From: Rhizomonospora bruguierae
Lineage (GTDB): Bacteria; Actinomycetota; Actinomycetes; Mycobacteriales; Micromonosporaceae
Reading direction: 5' to 3'
Length of the DNA: 64,000 nucleotides
Assembly (NCBI RefSeq): GCF_018397995.1
Contig: NZ_BBQH01000025.1
Location: 1 to 64,000, forward strand
Shown: one piece after another, positions 1 through 9,259 of the stretch
Layout: each line of letters starts with the position of its first letter
Numbering within the stretch: the stretch's first letter is position 1
Notes under the pieces: model-generated
Databases searched by the model: none
The model's input: only the letters and a program-made list of their open reading frames with translations
Told to the model about the DNA's origin: nothing
Translations under genes and position numbers: made by a program

Positions 1-429
1 ACTGCTCCAGCTTACCCGCTCAAGCTGCGCTGTCAAGACCCAAGTTTCGGGATCTCGCTACCGCACCTCGACCGAGCCCTACCCACGCCACTGCGACCGG
101 ACGAGCCGGTGTCGGCGTCAGCTCAGTAGGAAACCCGCAGACCGGCCGATGTTCGCTTGACGAACCATCCGCCCGGCTCCTGCCGGCCCAGCTACTCTAC
201 CCGATCGGTTCCGCAAATCCAAGTCCGGCTTCCCGGATCGATCTGCCCCGCTCGACCCAGCCCCGCTCGGCGTCGCCGCCCCGGGCCTGGCTGCCCGCGT
301 GGTTTCCGGCTCTTTGTCCGGGTCCCCGTGGGCAGAGAGAAAGTTACGTGGCCGCACGCCGAACGTCAAATCGGCGCCGCATGGCGCGGGTCACATGATC
401 GATAGTGCCACATCTTGGCTGGTCAGGAA

Positions 430-463
430 GACGGAACGGGCGAACCGGTTCGCCCGTTCCGTC
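430..463. repeat. 34-bp perfect palindrome
   Basis: A 17-base arm (430-446) is followed with no gap by its exact reverse complement (447-463); the centre is AACCGGTT. No T-run follows, so it is a poor intrinsic terminator for either strand. It lies about 90 bases before the small membrane-protein gene. It may be an operator or a cruciform-forming hairpin. What is seen is the symmetry; the role is inferred. Confidence 0.75.
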
Positions 464-554
464 GACCGCCGGCGGCACAACCCCGCTCGCCGGGCTTGGT
501 GTTCCCGCCGTCGTTCGGTGGCTCGCGTACCCGGGGCCGTGGGACAGTGGCCGC

Positions 555-773
555 GTGCCGTCCGTCCACCGGCAACTCGCCGCCGAAGCGCTGACCGATC
601 TGCTCCTGCCGTTCTGGCACTTCGTGATCGGTTCGCTGGTCCTGGTCATGGTGGTCGTCGCCGGCGCGCGCCTGCTGCGGCGCGGACGGTCGCGAATGAC
701 CACCGCCATGGTCGTGACCGCGGCGGCCGTGATCGGGCTTGCCACCATCGGAATCCTGCTCCAAGGCCGGTAG
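555..773 (+). CDS. small two-helix membrane protein
   Basis: A 72-residue reading with two clear hydrophobic segments: FWHFVIGSLVLVMVVVAGA, then, after the basic loop RLLRRGRSR, MVVTAAAVIGLATIGILL. The frame is open from 405, but residues before 555 are proline- and arginine-rich and look non-coding, so the GTG at 555 was chosen; no good ribosome binding site is visible. No known family is recognised. The opposite-strand frame over the same bases has no hydrophobic pattern, which favours this reading. Confidence 0.5.
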   Translation: MPSVHRQLAAEALTDLLLPFWHFVIGSLVLVMVVVAGARLLRRGRSRMTTAMVVTAAAVIGLATIGILLQGR

Positions 774-925
774 CCCGGGCCGAGTTCGTCGTCGGCGTCG
801 CAGCCGAACGCCAGGGCCGGCCCCGACCGCGGGCTGCGGCGAGACTCTCGCCATGAAGGCCATCCTCGACCGCGACCTCCCCGCGTTTCGCCACTGTCAC
901 TGAAGCCGTCATCGCCGCGGACCCC

Positions 926-1822
926 GTGCGGAACACCGTGGCCGGGACGATCATCCGCCAGTCCCTCGACGGCGATCCGGGACCGGAGGCGCTGTGGGTC
1001 CGCGTCGTCGACGACTCTGTCGCGGGAGCGCCTCCGGTCGGCCTGGCGATCCGCACACCGCCCCGATCACTGCTGCTCACGGCCATGCCTGTACCGGCGG
1101 CGGAGGCCGTTTGCGACCTGCTCATCGCGTCCGAGATGGTTCTTCCCGGTGTCAACGGGCCGACGGCGGCGAGCGGCGCGTTCGCGCGGCGGTGGGCCGG
1201 GCGGAGCGGGGTGACGGCACACCGGCTTTTCCGCCTGGGCGAACCGACCCCACCGACCGGCGTCCGCGGCGGGCTGCGGCCCGGGTCCACAGAGGATCGG
1301 GACCTGCTCGCGGCCTGGACCTCGGCGTTTTCGGCGGAGGCGATACCGGACCAGCCGCCCCCGGACGCCCGCCCAATGATCGACGCACGACTGGCGACCG
1401 GGACGGTCTGGACCTGGGTGGACGACGGTCGGCCGGTGTCGATGCTCTGGATCAGCCCACCGGTCTCCGGGGTGGTCCGGGTGAGCGCCGTCTACACCCC
1501 GCCCGACCTGCGCGGACGCGGGTACGCGAGCGCCTGCGTGGCGGCGGTCAGCGGGCGCGTGGCGGTCGAAGGGCACACCTGCGTGCTGTTCACCGACCTG
1601 GCCAACCCCGCCAGCAACAAGATCTACCAGGCCACCGGGTACCGGCCGGTCATGGACACCGAAAACTGGGCGTTCAGCGAGGCGGCCAGCCGCTGGGGCG
1701 CCTCGGAAGGCACGGTCGGTGGCGCCGGCCCCAGGCGACGACCGGATCCCCGCATACAGCACCGGATCGCCGCCTGGGCCTCGCCGCGACCCGATCCGGC
1801 CCGGTCGAGAAACTGGCGCTAG
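926..1822 (+). CDS. GNAT family N-acetyltransferase, probable N-terminal frameshift
   Basis: The second half holds the acetyl-CoA-binding motif of GNAT enzymes (VYTPPDLRGRGYASACVAA), followed by NPASNKIYQATGYRPV, the usual end of the fold. Substrate is unknown. The open frame begins after a stop at 854-856, and GTG 926 is only its first formal start. An ATG at 853 in another frame encodes MKAILDRDLPAF, and the open frame then continues FATVTEAVIAADPVRNTV; joined, they resemble the usual N-terminus of this family. One extra base near 886 would explain it. The tail after about residue 255 is low complexity and overlaps the convergent hydrolase gene by 4 bases. Confidence 0.75.
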   Translation: MRNTVAGTIIRQSLDGDPGPEALWVRVVDDSVAGAPPVGLAIRTPPRSLLLTAMPVPAAEAVCDLLIASEMVLPGVNGPTAASGAFARRWAGRSGVTAHRLFRLGEPTPPTGVRGGLRPGSTEDRDLLAAWTSAFSAEAIPDQPPPDARPMIDARLATGTVWTWVDDGRPVSMLWISPPVSGVVRVSAVYTPPDLRGRGYASACVAAVSGRVAVEGHTCVLFTDLANPASNKIYQATGYRPVMDTENWAFSEAASRWGASEGTVGGAGPRRRPDPRIQHRIAAWASPRPDPARSRNWR

Positions 1823-2616
1823 ACCAGCCGGCGATTGGCGAGGCTCGGCACCTCGGCGCGGATCGTGGCGAGCCGGTCGAGGTCCAGGTCGGCGACGGTG
1901 ACACCGGCCGTGTCGGGCTGCTGTGCCACCACCGTGCCCCACGGGTCCACGACCATGCTGCGCCCGAAGCAGGTGCGGCCCGGGTCGTGGTCGCCGATCT
2001 GGCCGGCGGCCGCCACGTAGCACTGGTTCTCGATCGCCCGGGCCCGCAGCAGAACCTCCCAGTGGTCGCGGCCGGTATGCGCCATGAACGCGGCCGGCAC
2101 CGCGAGCACCTGGGCGCCGGCGATGGCCAGTTGCCGGTACAGCTCGGGGAAGCGCAGGTCGTAGCAGATGGTGAGGCCGACGCGGACGCCCTCGACGTCC
2201 ACGGTCACCGCCGCGGCGCCGGGCGCCACCGCCCGCGACTCGTGGAAGGAGACCCGGCCGGGGATCTCCACGTCGTACAGGTGGATCTTGCGGTAGCTGG
2301 CGGCCAGCTCGCCGGCGCGGTCGAACACCAGCGCGGTGTTGTAGATCCGCTCGGGGTCGGGGCCGGTCTCGTGGAAGGAGCCGGCCAGCACCCACATCTC
2401 CAGCTCGCGGGCCGCGTCCGCGAAGAAGGCGGCGAACTCGCCGTCCGCGGACTCGGGCTTCGGGGCGGTCGCGGCCGGGCCGAGGTGGTCCACGTACTCG
2501 GGCAGCACGGCGAGGTCGGCGCCGCGCGCGGCGGCCTGCTCGAGCAGCGAGCGCGCGGCCGCGAGGTTCGCGGCGCGGTCGTCGCGGGAGTTCAGTTGGC
2601 AGACGGCGACCCTCAT
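1819..2616 (-). CDS. carbon-nitrogen hydrolase (nitrilase superfamily)
   Basis: A 265-residue single-domain nitrilase-fold amidase. The catalytic triad is visible: Glu40 in LPEY, Lys110 in YRKIHLYDV and Cys151 in ICYDLRFPELYR. The motifs resemble the Nit1/Nit2 branch (omega-amidase or deaminated-glutathione amidase), so a small omega-amide is the likely substrate; the exact one cannot be read. Length is normal for the family. It is cytosolic, with no signal peptide. It converges on the upstream GNAT gene. The ATG at 2616 fits the usual family start (MRVAVCQLNS). Confidence 0.9.
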   Translation of the reverse strand: MRVAVCQLNSRDDRAANLAAARSLLEQAAARGADLAVLPEYVDHLGPAATAPKPESADGEFAAFFADAARELEMWVLAGSFHETGPDPERIYNTALVFDRAGELAASYRKIHLYDVEIPGRVSFHESRAVAPGAAAVTVDVEGVRVGLTICYDLRFPELYRQLAIAGAQVLAVPAAFMAHTGRDHWEVLLRARAIENQCYVAAAGQIGDHDPGRTCFGRSMVVDPWGTVVAQQPDTAGVTVADLDLDRLATIRAEVPSLANRRLV

Positions 2617-2636
2617 GCCGGTAGCCTATTGCCCCA

Positions 2637-2728
2637 CCCGCGGCGACGGCCAGACCACGCAACGCGGTCGGCCACGCCGTCGCTCGGGCCGGACCAGCGT
2701 CGCGAACCCCGCGGCGACGGCCAGACCA
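2637..2728. repeat. 21-bp direct repeat pair
   Basis: The same 21 bases, starting CCCGCGGCGACGGCCAGACC, occur at 2637-2657 and at 2708-2728 in the gap between the convergently and divergently placed hydrolase and exporter genes. No function is evident; it may come from a local duplication. Confidence 0.7.
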
Positions 2729-2749
2729 GGGAATACGGTTGGCACCGGC

Positions 2750-3580
2750 TCAGGACGAGGCCAGGACGAGCGCCGTGGCGGCGAAGCCCAGGCCCGCGAG
2801 CTGGATCGCCCGCAGCCGCTCCCGGTCCACGATGAGCGCCAGCAGGACCGTGCTCGCCGGGTACAGCGAGGCGATCGCGGCCACCACGCTGAGCTGGCCG
2901 CGACCGGCGGCGGCGAGGTAGAGGGCGTTGGCGGCGATGTCCAGGCCGCCGGCGGGCAGTGACCAGAGGGTGCCGCGCAGGCCGATCTTCGGCGGGGTGC
3001 GGGTGGCGAGCATCCACAGCGCCCCGACGCCGATCGACGCGACCCGGGCCGTCACGAGCGGCCACATGCCGCCGCCGGTGGTCGCCTGGCCGAGCAGCGC
3101 GAAGAACGCCCCGAAGAACACGCCGGATCCGACCGCGTAGACGACCGTCTCCCTGGCGACCCGGCCGCCACCGCCACCGCCCATGCTCACCAGCGCGATC
3201 GCGGCGACGGCCGCGGCAATGCCCAGCAGCGCCGGCACGCCGGGTGCGTCGTCGGTGAGCAGGCCGACGCCGATCGCGACCACCGCGGCGGTGACGGCCG
3301 TCGTCGGCGCGGCCACCGCCATCGCGCCGCCAGACAGGGCGCGGTACAGCAGCACGATGCCCACCAGTCCGCTCGCGCCGGCCCCGGCGCCCCAGGCCAG
3401 ATCGTTCAGGCGCAGGCTGCCCGGTACCAGGAGCAGGCAGACCAGCAGGACGGGCAGCCCGTACACCTGGGACAGGACCGTCACGGCCAGCGGGTTGGCG
3501 CGCTGGCTCGCCTTGCCACCGCTGAAGTCGGCGCTCCCCCACACGAGGGCGGCGAGTCCGGCGAGCACAATGGGGAGCAC
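2750..3580 (-). CDS. EamA/DMT-family transporter
   Basis: About 276 residues with ten hydrophobic segments in two repeated halves, the pattern of EamA drug/metabolite exporters in the cytoplasmic membrane. The first helix holds LVWGSADFSGGKAS, and the second half ends with SLYPASTVLLALIVDRERL, typical of this family. GTG 3580 was chosen because the upstream part of the open frame is Arg/Cys-rich and would run into the divergent regulator gene. The start is only 17 bases from the ATG of that regulator, so the cupin regulator probably controls this exporter. Substrate unknown. Confidence 0.88.
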   Translation of the reverse strand: MLPIVLAGLAALVWGSADFSGGKASQRANPLAVTVLSQVYGLPVLLVCLLLVPGSLRLNDLAWGAGAGASGLVGIVLLYRALSGGAMAVAAPTTAVTAAVVAIGVGLLTDDAPGVPALLGIAAAVAAIALVSMGGGGGGRVARETVVYAVGSGVFFGAFFALLGQATTGGGMWPLVTARVASIGVGALWMLATRTPPKIGLRGTLWSLPAGGLDIAANALYLAAAGRGQLSVVAAIASLYPASTVLLALIVDRERLRAIQLAGLGFAATALVLASS

Positions 3581-3597
3581 CGCACCGTTGTACCAAA

Positions 3598-4311
3598 ATG
3601 TTGACCGCGAAGGACAGCGTGTTGACCGACACACCTCGCACCGGCGCACCCCGTGCCGGCGCTCCCGCCGCCGGCACACCCCGTGCCGACACCGCCAACC
3701 ACGTGGCCGAGGTGACCGCCTGCGTCGCCGACCACGTGCGCGCCCTGCGGGTCGCCCGCTCCTGGTCGCTGGACGAACTGGCCGCCCGATCCGGGGTGAG
3801 CAAGGGCATGGTGGTGCAGATTGAGGCGGGGCGCACCAACCCCAGCATCGGCACCCTGTGCCGGCTCGCGGACGCGTTCGGCGTCACCATCGCGCGGCTC
3901 GTCGAGGCGGCACCGGAGCGTCGGGTACGCCTCACCGACCTGGCGGACGCGCCGACGCTGTGGCGCGGCGAGCGGGACGGCTTCGGGCGGCTGCTCGCCG
4001 GGCTGGCCGAGCCGGCGTGCCTGGAGCTGTGGGAGTGGCGCTTCGCGCCCGGCGAGCGCCACCGGTCGGACGGGCACGCACCCGGGACGCGCGAGATGCT
4101 GCACGTGCTGGCGGGCCAACTGACGGTCACCGTGGACGGTGCGGATCACCGGGTCCGGACCGGCCAGACGATCGACTTCGCGGCGGACCGCACGCACACC
4201 TACCGCAACGACGGCACGGGCACGGCCCGCCTGATCATGGTGGTGGCACCGCCGGCCGACGAGTGGGACCGCCGATCCGCCCGGGACCCGGCAACGGGGC
4301 CGGACCGCTAG
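3598..4311 (+). CDS. XRE-family regulator with C-terminal cupin domain
   Basis: 237 residues. A helix-turn-helix of the XRE type lies near residues 45-100 (WSLDELAARSGVSKGMVVQIEAGRTNPSIGTLCRLAD), and a small-molecule-binding cupin barrel fills residues about 145-225 (EWRFAPGERHRSDGHAPG and REMLHVLAGQLTVTVDG). Such proteins are ligand-sensing repressors. The N-terminal 35 residues are low complexity, so the true start may be one of the GTGs downstream of 3598. It is divergent from the EamA exporter and is its likely regulator. The stop overlaps the convergent GNAT gene by 4 bases. Confidence 0.88.
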   Translation: MLTAKDSVLTDTPRTGAPRAGAPAAGTPRADTANHVAEVTACVADHVRALRVARSWSLDELAARSGVSKGMVVQIEAGRTNPSIGTLCRLADAFGVTIARLVEAAPERRVRLTDLADAPTLWRGERDGFGRLLAGLAEPACLELWEWRFAPGERHRSDGHAPGTREMLHVLAGQLTVTVDGADHRVRTGQTIDFAADRTHTYRNDGTGTARLIMVVAPPADEWDRRSARDPATGPDR

Positions 4312-4931
4312 GGAACGAGCAGCGCCTCGGCGCCGACCGGGCGGTACCCGGCCGCGAGGAAGGCGCGCACGCTGGCCGCGTTGTCCGGCGCCACCTGCGC
4401 CCAGACGGGGCGGCCATCGGGCACCAGGCCGCGCGCCGCCGCCGCCAGGGAGCGGCCGACGCCCGCGTTGCGGGCATCCTCGTCGACCTCGATCGCCGCC
4501 TCCCACCGCCCCGCCAGCCCGCGACCGAGGATCAGGACGCCGCCGGACACCTCGTACACGGTGATGTCGTCCCGGTAGCGGCGGGCCCGGCGTACCCGCG
4601 GGTGGTCGACGTCGACGGCGGGGAGCGACACCGGCGACACCGGCGACGCCGTCAACACCATGTCGATGTTGTTGACGCGATGGCCGAGCTTCTCGCACAG
4701 CGCCGTCAGGAACGGCGGGTTGAGCGCGGCGGAAAGGTCACCGTCGGGCACCAGGTCACGGACCCACACCGGGTCGACGTCCGCGGCCACCACGATGAAC
4801 CCGGGGAACGCGACGACCGCCGCGGCGCGCGGACCCGGCTGCGGGACGACCGCCAGCCACGGTTCGGTGGGCAGCCGCTCGCCCGCCTCGACGCGCGCCA
4901 GGATCGCGGCGAGCGTCGCGGGTGCGCTCAA
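4308..4931 (-). CDS. GNAT family N-acetyltransferase
   Basis: 207 residues. The C-terminal half shows the acetyl-CoA loop ([22 protein letters not shown]) and the closing strand with [19 protein letters not shown]. The N-terminal half resembles acetyltransferases that follow clpX in related genomes. The target molecule is unknown. The start codon overlaps the clpX stop by 4 bases (ATGA), so it is very probably translated from the clpX message. Confidence 0.85.
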   Translation of the reverse strand: MSAPATLAAILARVEAGERLPTEPWLAVVPQPGPRAAAVVAFPGFIVVAADVDPVWVRDLVPDGDLSAALNPPFLTALCEKLGHRVNNIDMVLTASPVSPVSLPAVDVDHPRVRRARRYRDDITVYEVSGGVLILGRGLAGRWEAAIEVDEDARNAGVGRSLAAAARGLVPDGRPVWAQVAPDNAASVRAFLAAGYRPVGAEALLVP

Positions 4932-6226
4932 GCCGACTTCTCTTCGCGGTCACCGCGGGAGGCGCGACGCCGGCCGCCGAAGTCGCGCGGCACGATCGTC
5001 GGGTTGACGTTCTCCAGGACGACCTCACGGGTGATCAACACGCGGGCGGCGTCCGGGTTGCTGGGTACCTCGTACATCACGGAGAGCAGAACCTCCTCCA
5101 TGATGGCGCGCAGGCCGCGCGCGCCGGTGCCGCGCAGCATCGCCTGGTCGGCGATCGCCTCCAGCGCCGGCGGCTCGAACTCCAGCTCCACGCCGTCCAG
5201 CTCGAACAGCCGCTGGTACTGCCGGACCAGCGCGTTGCGCGGCTGGGTGAGGATGCGCACCAGCGCCTCCCGGTCCAGGCTGCGCACGTTCGTGATCACG
5301 GGGAGCCGGCCGATGAACTCGGGGATCAGCCCGAACTTGAGCATGTCCTCCGGCATCACCTGGGCGAACACGTCATCCGTCGAGCGCTCGGAGATCGAGC
5401 GGAGGTGGGCGCCGAAGCCGAGCCCGCCCTGCCCGGTGCGGGACTCGATGATCCGGTCCAGCCCGGCGAACGCCCCGCCGAGGATGAACAGCACGTTGGT
5501 GGTGTCGATCTGGATGAACTCCTGGTGCGGGTGCTTGCGCCCGCCCTGCGGCGGCACGTTCGCGACCGTGCCCTCCAGGATCTTCAGCAGCGCCTGCTGC
5601 ACGCCCTCGCCGGAGACGTCCCGGGTGATCGACGGGTTCTCCGACTTGCGGGCGATCTTGTCGACCTCGTCGATATAGATGATCCCCGTCTCGGCCCGCT
5701 TGATGTCGTAGTCGGCCGCCTGGATCAGTTTGAGCAGGATGTTCTCGACGTCCTCGCCGACATACCCGGCCTCGGTGAGGGCGGTGGCGTCCGCGATGGC
5801 GAAGGGGACGTTCAGCATCCGCGCGAGCGTCTGCGCCAGGTGCGTCTTACCGCAGCCGGTGGGCCCGATCAGCAGGATGTTGGACTTGGCGACCTCAACG
5901 GCGTCGGCACCGGAGGACGCGCCGCCCACCTCGGCCTGGATCCGCTTGTAGTGGTTGTAGACGGCCACGGACAGCGCCTTCTTGGCCTGGTCCTGGCCCA
6001 CCACGTACTGGTCGAGGAACTGGCAGATCTCCATCGGCTTGGGAAGCTCTTCCCACTTCACCTCGCCGGACTCGGCCAGCTCCTCCTCGATGATCTCGTT
6101 GCACAGGTCGATGCACTCGTCACAGATGTACACACCGGGGCCCGCGATGAGCTTTTTGACCTGCTTCTGCGACTTACCACAGAAGGAGCACTTGAGTAGG
6201 TCGCCGCCGTCGCCGATCCGTGCCAC
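4928..6226 (-). CDS. clpX: ATP-dependent Clp protease ATP-binding subunit ClpX
   Basis: 432 residues, the usual length. An N-terminal zinc-binding domain holds [10 protein letters not shown] and CDECIDLC. The AAA+ module has Walker A GPTGCGKT, Walker [12 protein letters not shown], and the pore loop region [14 protein letters not shown]. ClpX is a hexameric unfoldase that recognises tagged substrates and feeds them into the ClpP1P2 chamber. It lies downstream of clpP2 on the same strand, with a 257-base gap, so it may have its own promoter as well as read-through from clpP1P2. A GNAT gene overlaps its 3' end. Confidence 0.98.
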   Translation of the reverse strand: MARIGDGGDLLKCSFCGKSQKQVKKLIAGPGVYICDECIDLCNEIIEEELAESGEVKWEELPKPMEICQFLDQYVVGQDQAKKALSVAVYNHYKRIQAEVGGASSGADAVEVAKSNILLIGPTGCGKTHLAQTLARMLNVPFAIADATALTEAGYVGEDVENILLKLIQAADYDIKRAETGIIYIDEVDKIARKSENPSITRDVSGEGVQQALLKILEGTVANVPPQGGRKHPHQEFIQIDTTNVLFILGGAFAGLDRIIESRTGQGGLGFGAHLRSISERSTDDVFAQVMPEDMLKFGLIPEFIGRLPVITNVRSLDREALVRILTQPRNALVRQYQRLFELDGVELEFEPPALEAIADQAMLRGTGARGLRAIMEEVLLSVMYEVPSNPDAARVLITREVVLENVNPTIVPRDFGGRRRASRGDREEKSA

Positions 6227-6483
6227 CTACGTATCTCCCTGCACTCTTGGCCGGTCGTCCACGCCGACCCCGGCCTGAGGACGGTGTTGCCTCTCAGTTA
6301 CCTTGCCGCCGGCCGGACACTCCAACCGCCCCGGATCGCGGGGTCAACCGGGCCCGCCGACCGTACAGCCTCGACGGTACCCGGTAAGAACGGTTTCTCC
6401 GACCCCCAAATCGGGTGTGTCCGGACCGGTCCGGGGAAGCAAGCGCCCCGGCCGGCCCGGATCGGAACCCGTTCCGGCTTGGC

Positions 6484-7149
6484 TCAGCCGCGCGCGGCGG
6501 CCGCCAGGGCGTTCTTCTTCCGGCTGGTCAGAACGGTGTCCACGAGGCCGTAGTCCTTGGCCTCGTCGGCTGTCATGATCTTGTCCCGGTCGATGTCGCG
6601 CCGAACCTTCTCCACCGGCTGGCCGGAGTGCCGGGCGACGATCTCCTCCATCTGCGCGCGCATCCGCAGGATCTCGCGCGCCTGGATCTCGATGTCGGAG
6701 CCCTGGCCGTACCCACCCTCGGTGGCCGGCTGGTGAATGATGATCCGCGAGTTCGGCAGCGCCATCCGCTTGCCCGGGGACCCGCCGGCCAGCAGGATCG
6801 CCGCCGCACTGGCCGCCTGACCGAGGCAGACCGTCTGGATGTCGGGCCGGACGTACTGCATCGTGTCGTAGATCGCCGTCATCGCGGTGAAGGAGCCGCC
6901 GGGCGAGTTGATGTACATGATGATGTCGCGGTCCGGGTCCGTGGACTCCAGCGTCAGCAGCTGGGCCATCACGTCGTTCGCGGACGTGTCGTCGATCTGC
7001 ACGCCGAGGAAGATGATCCGGTCCTCGAACATCTTCGTGTACGGGTTGGACTCCTTCACCCCGTACGACGTGCGCTCGACGAACGACGGGATGATGTACC
7101 GGTTGTGTACCGGCTGGACGACGCCCGCCGGCTCGAAAAGCTGAGACAT
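6484..7149 (-). CDS. clpP2: ATP-dependent Clp protease proteolytic subunit ClpP2
   Basis: 221 residues of the ClpP serine protease fold. The catalytic serine is Ser114 in [11 protein letters not shown], the histidine is in RIIIHQP and the aspartate in DIDRDKIM. In actinobacteria ClpP1 and ClpP2 form a mixed double ring of two heptamers. The long N-terminal segment with [13 protein letters not shown] is the actinobacterial ClpP2 type. It follows clpP1 after 11 bases, so the two are co-transcribed. The 257 bases between its stop and clpX hold no gene. Confidence 0.97.
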   Translation of the reverse strand: MSQLFEPAGVVQPVHNRYIIPSFVERTSYGVKESNPYTKMFEDRIIFLGVQIDDTSANDVMAQLLTLESTDPDRDIIMYINSPGGSFTAMTAIYDTMQYVRPDIQTVCLGQAASAAAILLAGGSPGKRMALPNSRIIIHQPATEGGYGQGSDIEIQAREILRMRAQMEEIVARHSGQPVEKVRRDIDRDKIMTADEAKDYGLVDTVLTSRKKNALAAAARG

Positions 7150-7160
7150 CCCCAGTCCCC

Positions 7161-7799
7161 TCAGTTGAGCGTGCCCGCGCCGGCCGGAACCTGCGTCGCA
7201 CTGGTCACGACGTGGTCGATGAAGCCGTACTCGACCGCCTCCTGGGCCGTGAACCAGCGGTCACGGTCCGAATCGGCCTCGATCTGCTCCGGCGCCTGCC
7301 CCGTGTGGAACGCCACCCGCTCCTGGAACATCCGCTTCGTGTAGAGCATCTGCTCCGCCTGGATGGCGATGTCCGCCGCGGTGCCGCCCATGCCGCCGGA
7401 CGGCTGGTGCATCATGATGCGCGCGTGCGGCAGCGCGGAACGCTTGCCCTTGGTGCCCGCGCAGAGCAACAGCTGCCCCATCGAGGCCGCCATGCCCATC
7501 GCGACGGTCGCCACGTCGTTGTCGATGAACTGCATCGTGTCGTAGATCGCCATGCCGGAGTAGACCGAACCGCCCGGCGAGTTGATCCACAGGTTGATGT
7601 CGCGCTCGGAATCCTCGGCGGCCAGCAGCAGCAGCTGCGCGCAGATGCGGTTGGCCACCTGGTCGGTCACCTCGCTGCCGAGGAAGATGATCCGCTCCTT
7701 CAGCAGCCGGTTGTAGACCGAGTCGTCGAGGTTGCCCATCGCGTCGCCGCCGCGGGCCTCGATCGCCCGGATCATGCCGGGAACATGCAGATCACTCAT
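7161..7799 (-). CDS. clpP1: ATP-dependent Clp protease proteolytic subunit ClpP1
   Basis: 212 residues. Ser106 in [12 protein letters not shown] is the nucleophile, the histidine lies in [10 protein letters not shown] and the aspartate in DSDRDRWF. It pairs with ClpP2 to form the Clp peptidase. ATG 7799 was chosen ([18 protein letters not shown]); a start nearer to [11 protein letters not shown] at about residue 21 is possible and would give a shorter propeptide. A probable ClgR operator lies about 80 bases upstream, and a TAGGGT hexamer near 7840 could be the minus-10 box on the minus strand. Confidence 0.97.
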   Translation of the reverse strand: MSDLHVPGMIRAIEARGGDAMGNLDDSVYNRLLKERIIFLGSEVTDQVANRICAQLLLLAAEDSERDINLWINSPGGSVYSGMAIYDTMQFIDNDVATVAMGMAASMGQLLLCAGTKGKRSALPHARIMMHQPSGGMGGTAADIAIQAEQMLYTKRMFQERVAFHTGQAPEQIEADSDRDRWFTAQEAVEYGFIDHVVTSATQVPAGAGTLN

Positions 7800-7876
7800 G
7801 GCCAGCCCTTCGCCTGTGTACTACCTAGCAAAACCCTATCCGCCGGGACCGACACCCATCCCGTTCTCGGGAACGT

Positions 7877-7890
7877 GTTCGCTCTGAGCG
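7877..7890. promoter_or_regulatory. probable ClgR operator
   Basis: GTTCGC, five bases, then GCG: this matches the recognition pattern GTTCGC-N5-GCG described for the actinobacterial Clp regulator ClgR. It sits in the 113-base gap between tig and clpP1, 78 bases before the clpP1 start, where ClgR sites of clpP1 operons are found. The match is seen in the sequence; binding is inferred. Confidence 0.7.
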
Positions 7891-7912
7891 CACCGATTCC
7901 CGGCAGCGGTGA

Positions 7913-9259
7913 TCAGTGCTCGTGGTCGTGCGCGTCCTGCTCCGCGCCGCGAAGGTCGTCCAGGCTCAGCGGGGTACCGTCCGAGTCAGTGATCTTGACC
8001 TGCTCCAGGACCAGCGCGAGCGCCTTGCCGCGCCGCACGTCCCCGAAGACCGCGGCCGCCGTGCCCGAGCGCATCAGCTGGTCGTAGTACTGCTGCGGGG
8101 CCACCCCGGCGCGCTGCGCCCGGTGCACGATCTCGTGCCCGAACTCGTCGTCGGAGACCTGCACCTCCTCGGCGTCGGCCAGGGTGTCGAGCACGAGCTG
8201 GATCCGCACGCCCTCCGCGGCCGCGTCGGTCAGCTCGGCGTTGATCTCCTCCTCGGTCTTCCCCTCGGCCTGTAGATAGTCGTCCAGCGAGGCGCCGATC
8301 CGCTCCAACTGGTCGGTCATCGCCTCCCGGCGGTGCTCAACCTCCTCGCGCACCACACCCTCGGGCGTCGGCACGTCCGCCGCCTTGACCAGCGCCTCCA
8401 ACGCCTTGTCCCGGGCCGCGTAGAGTTGCTCCGCCCGCTTGGCCCGGCCCAGCCGCTCGCGCAGGTCGGCGCGCAGCTCCTCCAGCGTGTCGAACTCGCT
8501 GGCGAGCTGGGCGAACTCGTCGTTCAGCTCCGGCAGCTGCTTGTCCTTGACGCTGCGCACCGTCACCGCGACCTCGGCGTCCCGGCCGGCGAAGTCACCG
8601 CCGACGAGCTGGGTGGTGAACGTCGTCGCGTCGCCCGCCGACATGCCCACCAGCACGTCGTCCAGGCCCGGCAGTAGCTGCTGCGACCCCACCTCGTGCG
8701 AGATGTTCGTCGCCGAACCGCCCGGCACCTCCTCGCCGTCCACGGTCGCCGCCAGGTCCAGCTGCACGTAGTCGCCGACCATCGCGGCCCGCTCCGCCGT
8801 CTTCAGCGTGGCGAAGCGCTCCCGCAACCCGTTGAGCTGCTCGTCCACCTCGGTCTCGGCCAGCTCGACCGCGTCCACCTGGACCTCGATCGCCGACAGG
8901 TCGGGCAGCGTGATCTCGGGGCGCACGTCCACCTCGGCGGTGAACTTCAACGGCTCCCCGTCGGTGAACTCGCTGATCTCCACCTCGGGCCGGCCCAGCG
9001 TCTTGACCTCGTGCTCCCGCACGGCCGCGAGGATCTGCTGCGGGATCGCCTCCTGCACCGCCTCGTTCAGCACCGCGCCCCGGCCGACCCGCTGGTCGAT
9101 CACGGCCGCCGGCACCTTGCCCCGCCGGAAGCCCGGGATCGTCACCTGCGCGCCGATCTCGCGGTACGCCTTGCGGAGGCTCGGCTCGAGCTCGGCGAAC
9201 GGCACCTCGATGGCGAGCCGGACCCGAGTCGGGCTCAGGGTCTCGACGGTGCTCTTCAC
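7913..9259 (-). CDS. tig: trigger factor, ribosome-bound peptidyl-prolyl isomerase
   Basis: 448 residues. The N-terminal ribosome-binding domain carries the signature GFRRGKVP near residue 43. A central FKBP-like isomerase domain follows (VGDYVQLDLAATVDGEEV), then a helical chaperone domain and an acidic, histidine-rich tail. It binds at the ribosomal exit tunnel and shields nascent chains. The GTG at 9259 was chosen because GAGGAG lies seven bases before it and residues upstream overlap the tRNA-Pro gene. It precedes clpP1 on the same strand, a common actinobacterial order. Confidence 0.97.
   Translation of the reverse strand: MKSTVETLSPTRVRLAIEVPFAELEPSLRKAYREIGAQVTIPGFRRGKVPAAVIDQRVGRGAVLNEAVQEAIPQQILAAVREHEVKTLGRPEVEISEFTDGEPLKFTAEVDVRPEITLPDLSAIEVQVDAVELAETEVDEQLNGLRERFATLKTAERAAMVGDYVQLDLAATVDGEEVPGGSATNISHEVGSQQLLPGLDDVLVGMSAGDATTFTTQLVGGDFAGRDAEVAVTVRSVKDKQLPELNDEFAQLASEFDTLEELRADLRERLGRAKRAEQLYAARDKALEALVKAADVPTPEGVVREEVEHRREAMTDQLERIGASLDDYLQAEGKTEEEINAELTDAAAEGVRIQLVLDTLADAEEVQVSDDEFGHEIVHRAQRAGVAPQQYYDQLMRSGTAAAVFGDVRRGKALALVLEQVKITDSDGTPLSLDDLRGAEQDAHDHEH

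Noticed and set aside
157-405. Open frames in the first 400 bases
   Set aside because: Both strands give Pro/Arg-rich translations without a ribosome binding site or motif; nothing can be supported there.
994-2835. 613-codon open frame on the plus strand
   Set aside because: It crosses the GNAT and the antisense of the nitrilase-fold gene, is rich in Arg, Gly and His with no motif, and is a shadow frame of high-GC DNA.
2613-4130. 505-codon minus-strand frame
   Set aside because: It runs through the exporter in another frame and the antisense of the regulator; no domain is recognisable.
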